A DNA stretch of 38,032 nt. Source: Acidobacteriota bacterium (lineage in GTDB: Bacteria; Acidobacteriota; Vicinamibacteria; Vicinamibacterales; CAVVIG01). The position numbers and the translations under genes were made by a program. The stretch covers positions 1-38,032 of the forward strand of contig JADGOC010000019.1 of NCBI GenBank assembly GCA_017883165.1, in the 5' to 3' direction. Below the pieces are notes generated by a model. It was not told where the DNA came from, did no database searches, and saw nothing but the letters and a program-made list of their open reading frames with translations. This document shows positions 32,705 through 38,032 of this stretch, one piece after another (positions within the stretch are counted from its first letter, which is position 1; each line of letters begins with the position of its first letter).

Positions 32705-35215
32705 CTACTCTGCGCGAAGCGCGATCATCGGGTCAACCCGCGTGGCGCGCCGAGCGGGCACGAGCGTCGCAATCAGAGAAACGACCGTGACGAGCGCCAT
32801 CACGACGCCGTAGGTGAACGGATCGCGCGCGGTGACGCCGAACAGCGTCGTCTGAATCGCGCTCCCGGCGACGGCGACGATCGCGAGCGACAGGCCCAGG
32901 CCGACGAACAGACCGAGGCCGATCTGCACCGCGCCTTGTTTGAGGACCATGCTGAGAATGCGCGGCGTGTCGGCGCCGAGCGCCATCCGCACGCCGAACT
33001 CCTGCGTGCGCTGGCTCACCGCGAACGACATCACGCCATAGATACCGACCGACGCCAGCAGAATCGCAATCCCGCCGAAGATCGAGAACATCGCCGCGAT
33101 GATGCGGTTCGCGGCGACGAAGGCGTCGATGTTGACCTTCGGCGTGGCGACGAAATAGAGCGGCAGGTTGGGATCCGCCTTCGCCACCTCGCGGCGCAGC
33201 GTGTTCACCAGCGAATCGGCGCGCTGGCCGCTGCGCGGCTTGACGACGACCGTCGCGAACTGCGACGCCGCCGGCACCGGCGACACGATGCCCGTCGGCG
33301 ACGCGTAGAACGGCACGTAGAAGCCGGTCTCGTCCTGGCCGGGGACGTTGAACGGCACGAGCATCCGGATGGTCGTGACGACGCCGACGATCGTGCGCCA
33401 GGAACCGGGCTGGTGCGTGTTGAACTCGATCGAGTGGAACCGCCGGCCGAGCGGACTCTCGTTGCCGAAATACTTGCGCGCGAACGCGGCGTTGACGACG
33501 GCCACCGGCAGCTTGCTGTCGAGGTCGTCGTCGTTGAACGTGCGCCCCTCGAGCACTTTCTGGCCCATCACATTGAAAAAGGTGCCCGTGACCTGCTCGA
33601 AATTGACGTTCGGCCGATCGCGATCCTCTTTGTACTGCTTGCCTTCGATTTCGATCGGCCCGTTGCCCGCGAAGACCATGCGGAAGCGGTTGGTGAGCGC
33701 GGCCGACTCGAAGTCGGGGTTGTCGCCGAGCTGGCGCATCAGTCGGTCGTAGAACAGCTTCTTCGCCTCCGGCGTCGGATAGTCGCCCTCCATCAGCCCC
33801 ATGCGGGCCGACATGACGCCGCCGGTGTCGTAGCCGTAGTCGATCGCCTGCTGATTGAGGATCGATCGCACCTGCAGCAGCGACCCGATCAGCAGAATAC
33901 AGGTGACGACGATCTGGAAGACGACCAGCCCGCGCGAGACGACGTTGATGACGCTGCTCGTGTTGCCGCGCCCGCCGTCGCGCAGCACCTCCACGACGTT
34001 GTTGCGCGACGCCATCCACGCCGGCAGCAGACCCGAGGCGAGCGCGGCGCCGATCGTGGCCACGACCGTCACCGCGAGGACGCGCGCGTCCACGTCGAAC
34101 GTGATCCACGACGGCGGCGGCGTGTCGAGATTGCGCACCGTCGCCGTGAACCAGTCGATCGACAGGTACGCGAGGCCGATACCGAGCGCGGCACCGATGC
34201 TGGCGACGAGCAGGCTTTCCGTGAGCATCTGGCGGATCAACCGGACGCGCGTGGCGCCGAGTGACGAGCGGATCGCCAGCTCCTTGGCGCGCAGCGTGGC
34301 GCGCGCAAACTGCATGTTCATCACGTTCACGCACGCGATCAGCAGCACGCCGAGACAGAAGCCCAGCATCGTCCACAGCGTGGCGCGCAGCGGCTTCGGC
34401 GTGTATGTCTTGATCAACGGCTCGACGAGCCCGGCGGTGAACCGTTTGTCGGTATCGGGATAGGCGTCCGCAAATCGTCTGGCGAGGCCGGTGAATTCGG
34501 CGTTCACCTGGTCGAGCGACACGCCGGGCTTGAGCAGGCCGAGCACCGACGGAGCCAGCGCTTGCGGATCGTTCCGCGGCTTCGGCGGGAATTCGCTGTA
34601 CAGCGGAATCCACAGCTCCTCGTTGGTCGGGAAGGCGAAGCCCTTGGCCATGACCCCGATGATGGTGGCCGACTTTCCATTCAACCGGACGCCTTTGCCG
34701 ACGATGTCCGACGCGCCGCCGAAATCGCGCTGCCAGACGGCATAGCCGATGAGCGCGACCTTCTCGGCGCCGGCCTTGTTGTCGGCGGCGGTGATGTCGC
34801 GGCCGAGCATCGGCGACACCCCGAGAATGCGGAGAAAATTCTCTGTAACGTAAGCACCGGTGTAGCGCTGCGGGTGGCCGTTGACGGCCATGTTCACCGT
34901 CGAGCCGTTCAGATATGACGCCAGCATCTCGAACGAGTGCTGCTGGGGCACGAGCTCGTCGAAATCCATCGACGTGATGCGGCCGTTGGCGCCGAACACG
35001 CTGGCAGTCGACGGATCGATGAAGTTCGCGCTGGCCAGCCGGGCGGCATTCGGGAAGGAAAAGCCGCGCAGCATCACCCCGTTGACGACGCCGAACATCG
35101 TCGTCACGCCGCAGATGCCGAGCGCCAGCACGAGGACGGCCAGCGCACAGAACGACTTTTCCTTCACCAGGACGCGGAGTCCGATTCGAAGATCGCGCAG
35201 GAAGGTTTCGGCCAT
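32705..35215 (-). CDS. ADOP-type MacB/FtsX permease (first copy)
   Basis: An 836-aa paralogue of the downstream permease. The N-terminal TM (FCALAVLVLALGICGVTTMFGVVNGVML), MacB_PCD-like periplasmic domain, first FtsX block (MLGFCLGVLLIACVNVMNMQFARATLRAKELAIRSSLG) and second half ending ARRATRVDPMIALRAE are all present. Both halves look complete, so there is no sign of decay. The ATG at 35215 begins MAETFLRDLRIGLRVL, the usual ADOP start; Shine-Dalgarno is weak. It heads the minus-strand cluster ADOP-ADOP-FkbM-receptor and is divergent from the Zn-ribbon gene. Confidence 0.92.
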   Translation of the reverse strand: MAETFLRDLRIGLRVLVKEKSFCALAVLVLALGICGVTTMFGVVNGVMLRGFSFPNAARLASANFIDPSTASVFGANGRITSMDFDELVPQQHSFEMLASYLNGSTVNMAVNGHPQRYTGAYVTENFLRILGVSPMLGRDITAADNKAGAEKVALIGYAVWQRDFGGASDIVGKGVRLNGKSATIIGVMAKGFAFPTNEELWIPLYSEFPPKPRNDPQALAPSVLGLLKPGVSLDQVNAEFTGLARRFADAYPDTDKRFTAGLVEPLIKTYTPKPLRATLWTMLGFCLGVLLIACVNVMNMQFARATLRAKELAIRSSLGATRVRLIRQMLTESLLVASIGAALGIGLAYLSIDWFTATVRNLDTPPPSWITFDVDARVLAVTVVATIGAALASGLLPAWMASRNNVVEVLRDGGRGNTSSVINVVSRGLVVFQIVVTCILLIGSLLQVRSILNQQAIDYGYDTGGVMSARMGLMEGDYPTPEAKKLFYDRLMRQLGDNPDFESAALTNRFRMVFAGNGPIEIEGKQYKEDRDRPNVNFEQVTGTFFNVMGQKVLEGRTFNDDDLDSKLPVAVVNAAFARKYFGNESPLGRRFHSIEFNTHQPGSWRTIVGVVTTIRMLVPFNVPGQDETGFYVPFYASPTGIVSPVPAASQFATVVVKPRSGQRADSLVNTLRREVAKADPNLPLYFVATPKVNIDAFVAANRIIAAMFSIFGGIAILLASVGIYGVMSFAVSQRTQEFGVRMALGADTPRILSMVLKQGAVQIGLGLFVGLGLSLAIVAVAGSAIQTTLFGVTARDPFTYGVVMALVTVVSLIATLVPARRATRVDPMIALRAE

Positions 35216-35351
35216 CAGATTGACACTTGAGACAGTTAGACGCGCCGGATGGCGCCAAGGTTCGCCGAAGCGGGCCACCACGCCGGTCAACCAGGAACCG
35301 GTTTGCCTCGTCTAACGTATGGATAGTTGTGAGAACCAGCCTGGAGGCGGC

Positions 35352-35522
35352 ATGTCACTACTGAAGCGTCTGTTGGGCAAGAGCGAGCCACCGAAGCAGC
35401 GCATCCGGGTCTGCGTGGAATGCGGCATGCCGATCGCCGATCACAAGGACTGGTGCTCGATTCTTCGCGGCCAGATCGAGATGAACCTCAAAGCCGCCGG
35501 AACGCCCACACCGACGCCCTGA
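35352..35522 (+). CDS. Small zinc-ribbon-like protein
   Basis: A 56-aa protein with C21-x2-C24-x6-H31-x3-C35 (CVECGMPIADHKDWC), a plausible single Zn site, preceded by a basic helix (MSLLKRLLGK). I do not recognise a named family. The ATG at 35352 has GGAGG at 35343-35347, a clear Shine-Dalgarno site, which supports expression; an in-frame start at 35319 would add eleven residues. It lies between divergent ADOP and PadR genes. Confidence 0.65.
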   Translation: MSLLKRLLGKSEPPKQRIRVCVECGMPIADHKDWCSILRGQIEMNLKAAGTPTPTP

Positions 35523-35591
35523 TTACGGCTTCGCGGGCCTTCCGGCGTCGCCCAGGTGTTGGTCGGCAAACGCCAGCAGCTACTCTAACCA

Positions 35592-35619
35592 TTGACAATA
35601 TAACCACAGTGGCTATAGT
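35592..35619 (+). promoter_or_regulatory. padR promoter with embedded palindromic operator
   Basis: TTGACA (35592-35597), a 16-nt spacer and TATAGT (35614-35619) form a strong sigma70-like promoter. The palindrome TATAACCACAGTGGCTATA (35599-35617), arms TATA-N-CCAC and GTGG-N-TATA about one central base, fills the spacer and -10. Predicted +1 is at 35626, the A of the padR ATG, so the mRNA would be leaderless. A dimeric repressor bound here would block polymerase; PadR autoregulation is the simplest reading. Confidence 0.65.
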
Positions 35620-35625
35620 TGACGG

Positions 35626-35952
35626 ATGCTGCCTGCCGCGACCTTCCACATTCTGCTCGCTCTGGCGGTCGAGGATCGACACGGCTACGCCATCATTCAG
35701 GACGTCGCGCTCCGCACCGGCGGCGAGCTGAAGCTGAGCGCCGGCACGCTGTATCGATCCATTCAACGCATGCTCGAGCAGGGGCTCATCGTCGAGACGC
35801 GGGATCGACCGGCGCCGGAAGACGACGACGAGCGCCGCCGGTACTATCGGATCACGGCGCTCGGCACGGCGGCCGCGAAGGCCGAAACGCGGCGTCTCTC
35901 GCAGCTCGTGAAGATGGCGCGAGCCCAGGGGTTCGCGCCGAGCAAAGCCTGA
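35626..35952 (+). CDS. PadR-family transcriptional regulator
   Basis: A 108-aa winged-helix repressor of the PadR family. FHILLALAVEDRHGYAIIQDV, LSAGTLYRSIQRMLEQGLI (recognition helix) and the wing with RRRYYRITALGTAAAKAE match the family; a single C-terminal helix mediates dimerisation. PadR genes often sit just upstream of ADOP permeases in acidobacteria, and here the partner starts 15 bp after the stop. No Shine-Dalgarno site precedes the ATG; a strong promoter with a palindrome ends 6 nt before it. Confidence 0.93.
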   Translation: MLPAATFHILLALAVEDRHGYAIIQDVALRTGGELKLSAGTLYRSIQRMLEQGLIVETRDRPAPEDDDERRRYYRITALGTAAAKAETRRLSQLVKMARAQGFAPSKA

Positions 35953-35967
35953 GGACGTCAGGATCTG

Positions 35968-38032
35968 ATGCGCGCCTACAACCTGCTGCTGCATGCGTAT
36001 CCGGCGTCGTTCCGCCACGAGTACGGCGAAGAGATGCGCGCCCTGTTCGCGCGCCGCCGGCGCGACGCCGCGGGGCCGGTGGCCGCCATCGTCCTCTGGC
36101 TGCAGACGGTCTGGGAAGTGATTGCGAACGCCGCGCTCGTCCACGGCGATCTCCTCAGGCAGGACCTGAGCTACACGATGCGCGTCCTGCGCCGCACGCC
36201 GGGCTTCGCGATCACGGCGGTCCTCATCGTGGCGCTCGGCATCGGTGCGACGACCGCAGCGTTTTCGGTCACCGACTTCGTGCTGATTCGTCCGCTGCCG
36301 TTTCCCGACGCCGATCGCCTCGTCAAACTGTGGGAACGGGAGCCGACCTACACGCGGATGGAGCTGTCGCCGGCCAACTATCGCGACTGGAAGGGGGCGA
36401 GCGCCTCGTTCGAGAGCATCGGCGCGTACCACCCGAGCGCGATGAATCTGCTTGGCAGGTCCGAGCCGCTGCATCTCGAGGGCTCGGCGGTCAGCGCGGA
36501 TCTGCTTTCCACTCTCGGCGTGCAGCCGCTCGTCGGGCGGCTGTTCACCGACGCTGACGATCGTGACGGCGCGCCGGGCACGGTGCTGCTGAGCTATCGC
36601 CTGTGGCAGACCGAATTCGGCGGCGACGCCAACGTCCTCGGCCAGCGCGTGATTCTCGACAGCGCGCCGTACGTCGTCATCGGCGTCATGTCGCGCGAGT
36701 TTCATTTTCCGTCGAGCGACATCGCGCTCTGGACGACGATGCGGTTGGGCGAGAGCAACTATGAGGATCGCAACGACAACTGGCTGGAATCGGTCGGCCG
36801 GCTGAAGCGAGGCGTCTCGCTCGAGCAGTCGCGCGCGGAGATGGACGTGATCGCCGCGCAGTCGGCGCTGCAGTACCCGAAAGAGAACGCCCACACCGGG
36901 GCGTCCGTGTTCCGGCTTCGCGACGAGGTGTCCCAGCAGTCGCGCCTGCTGCTCAAGGCGCTCTTCGGCGCCGCGGCGTGCGTCCTGCTGATCGCGTGCG
37001 CCAACCTGGCGAACCTGCTGCTGGTGCGCGCGCTCGGCCGGCGGCGCGAGCTCGCCGTCCGCGTGGCGATGGGCGCGGGGCCCGAGCGGCTCGTTCGCCA
37101 GCTGATGACCGAGAATCTGCTGCTCGCCTTCGTCGGCGGTGCCCTCGGCGTGTGCGTCGCCGTCGTCACGGTGCCACTGCTGGCGCAGCTGGTGCCGAGC
37201 ACCTTACCGATCGCCGAGTCGCCCGCCGTCGACGTGCGCGTGTTGCTGTTCGCGGCCGGACTCACCGCGCTGACGGGGATCGGCTTCGGTCTGGCGCCGG
37301 TCATGCGCGTCGGCGGCCGCGCCGACCTTCAGGGATTGCGCGAGGGATCGCGATCGGGCGGCGGCCAACGCGAGCGCCTGCGGTCAGCGCTCGTCGTCGC
37401 CGAGATCGTGGCGTCGGTTGTCCTGCTCGTGTCGGCGGGCCTCCTGATGCGCGCGCTCCTGACGATTCAGGCGACCGACCCTGGCTTCAAACCCGAAGGC
37501 GTGCTCACGATGCGCACGGCGATGCCGCTGCCGCAGTACGCGCGCGTGACGACGCGCGACGCGTTCTACACCCGGGTGCTCTCGGAGGTGCGCGCGCTGC
37601 CGGGCGTGTCGAGCGCGGCCTACACCAGCGCGCTGCCGATGGTCCTGCGCGGAGGCATCTGGCCTGTGTCGATCGATGGACGGCTCGCCACGCGCGCCGA
37701 TAACGAGAACGCCAGCCTCCGGTACGTCACGCCGGGCTTTCTTGCCGCCTTGGGGATTCCCCTGAGGCGCGGCCGCGACGTGAGCGAGTCGGACGGTCGC
37801 GATCGGGCGTACGTCGCGGTCGTCAGCGAGTCGTTCGTGCGCCGCTACTGGCCGAACCAGGATCCGCTCGGGCGGCACTTCAACTTCGCGCTCGACGATC
37901 GCATCGTCGTCGGCGTGGCCGGCGACGTTCGCGTGCGCGGGCTGGAGCAGTCGAGCGAGCCGCAGGTGTACCTGCCGTCCAAACAGGTCGCGGATGCGTC
38001 GCTCATCGGCTACATCCCAAAGGACCTGGCCG
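35968..38032 (+). CDS. ADOP-type MacB/FtsX permease (third copy, 3' end missing)
   Basis: Open from ATG 35968 to the window end (688 codons, no stop), so incomplete. Unlike the other two ADOPs it has an extra N-terminal cytoplasmic segment, MRAYNLLLHAYPASFRHEYG and on (about 60 aa), before the first TM helix (TPGFAITAVLIVALGIGATTAAFSV). A MacB_PCD domain, the FtsX block (ALFGAAACVLLIACANLANLLLVRALGRRRELAVR) and the start of the second half follow. AGGA lies 5 nt before the ATG. It is co-transcribed with padR. Confidence 0.92.
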   Translation, partial: MRAYNLLLHAYPASFRHEYGEEMRALFARRRRDAAGPVAAIVLWLQTVWEVIANAALVHGDLLRQDLSYTMRVLRRTPGFAITAVLIVALGIGATTAAFSVTDFVLIRPLPFPDADRLVKLWEREPTYTRMELSPANYRDWKGASASFESIGAYHPSAMNLLGRSEPLHLEGSAVSADLLSTLGVQPLVGRLFTDADDRDGAPGTVLLSYRLWQTEFGGDANVLGQRVILDSAPYVVIGVMSREFHFPSSDIALWTTMRLGESNYEDRNDNWLESVGRLKRGVSLEQSRAEMDVIAAQSALQYPKENAHTGASVFRLRDEVSQQSRLLLKALFGAAACVLLIACANLANLLLVRALGRRRELAVRVAMGAGPERLVRQLMTENLLLAFVGGALGVCVAVVTVPLLAQLVPSTLPIAESPAVDVRVLLFAAGLTALTGIGFGLAPVMRVGGRADLQGLREGSRSGGGQRERLRSALVVAEIVASVVLLVSAGLLMRALLTIQATDPGFKPEGVLTMRTAMPLPQYARVTTRDAFYTRVLSEVRALPGVSSAAYTSALPMVLRGGIWPVSIDGRLATRADNENASLRYVTPGFLAALGIPLRRGRDVSESDGRDRAYVAVVSESFVRRYWPNQDPLGRHFNFALDDRIVVGVAGDVRVRGLEQSSEPQVYLPSKQVADASLIGYIPKDLA

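Noticed and set aside
32733-35258. 841-codon minus-strand open frame overlapping the first ADOP gene
   Set aside because: Same strand, other frame, Arg/Ala-rich with no membrane segments, whereas the ADOP frame shows clear TM and FtsX motifs.
35488-36894. 468-codon minus-strand open frame over padR and the third ADOP
   Set aside because: Antisense to two genes with clear domains; no recognisable features.

Overview
This window is about two-thirds G+C and fits an Acidobacteriota chromosome, most likely a Vicinamibacteria-type organism. The inference rests on three long MacB/FtsX-type permeases of the acidobacterial duplicated orphan permease (ADOP) kind, a PadR regulator next to one of them, a VWA protein of the acidobacterial type, an Oar-like TonB-dependent receptor with an N-terminal carboxypeptidase-regulatory domain, and a PEGA-repeat protein. 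I see no insertion sequence, prophage, rRNA or CRISPR array. Taxonomy is inferred from gene content only.

Layout. 1-3267 (minus): the start of an unidentified gene, a membrane HD-GYP/GAF/GGDEF protein and a GNAT acetyltransferase. 3268-3614: a long non-coding stretch with an AT-rich island. 3615-7449: an ExeA-like ATPase (+), tRNA-His (-), a non-canonical Nramp-family transporter (+) and a papain-like peptidase (-). 7555-12017: a large hybrid histidine kinase (-), divergent from a response regulator with a C-terminal four-cysteine motif (+). 12046-16241: a VWA protein (-), then a two-gene plus-strand unit of a pseudokinase-like PEGA protein and a TonB C-terminal protein. 16245-19900: a PQQ dehydrogenase with an inserted cytochrome c (-), a small basic protein (+), ArfB (-) and a HAD phosphatase (+). 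19911-26076: a compact minus-strand histidine operon, hisI-G-D-C-B-H-F-A; hisE is not in the window. 26320-35215 (minus): two ADOP permeases, an FkbM methyltransferase and the TonB-dependent receptor. 35352-38032 (plus): a small Zn-ribbon-like protein, PadR and a third ADOP that runs off the end.

The most interesting signal is the 244-bp gap between the TonB-dependent receptor and hisI. Read on the minus strand it holds a long hairpin ending the receptor transcript, a sigma70-like promoter, a 28-codon leader ORF with four His codons among codons 12-18, mutually exclusive pairing segments, and a G+C-rich hairpin with the tract TTTTTGTTTTT touching the hisI ATG. This is the complete architecture of a ribosome-mediated histidine attenuator, and no annotation based on long ORFs would show it.

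A second recurring signal is a TAnnnT box 6-10 nt before the start codon with no Shine-Dalgarno sequence. It occurs at the partial first gene, the VWA gene, the PQQ dehydrogenase, arfB, the HAD gene, the his leader and padR, and suggests that leaderless mRNAs are common here. Genes inside operons, by contrast, often have clear Shine-Dalgarno sites or start/stop overlaps.
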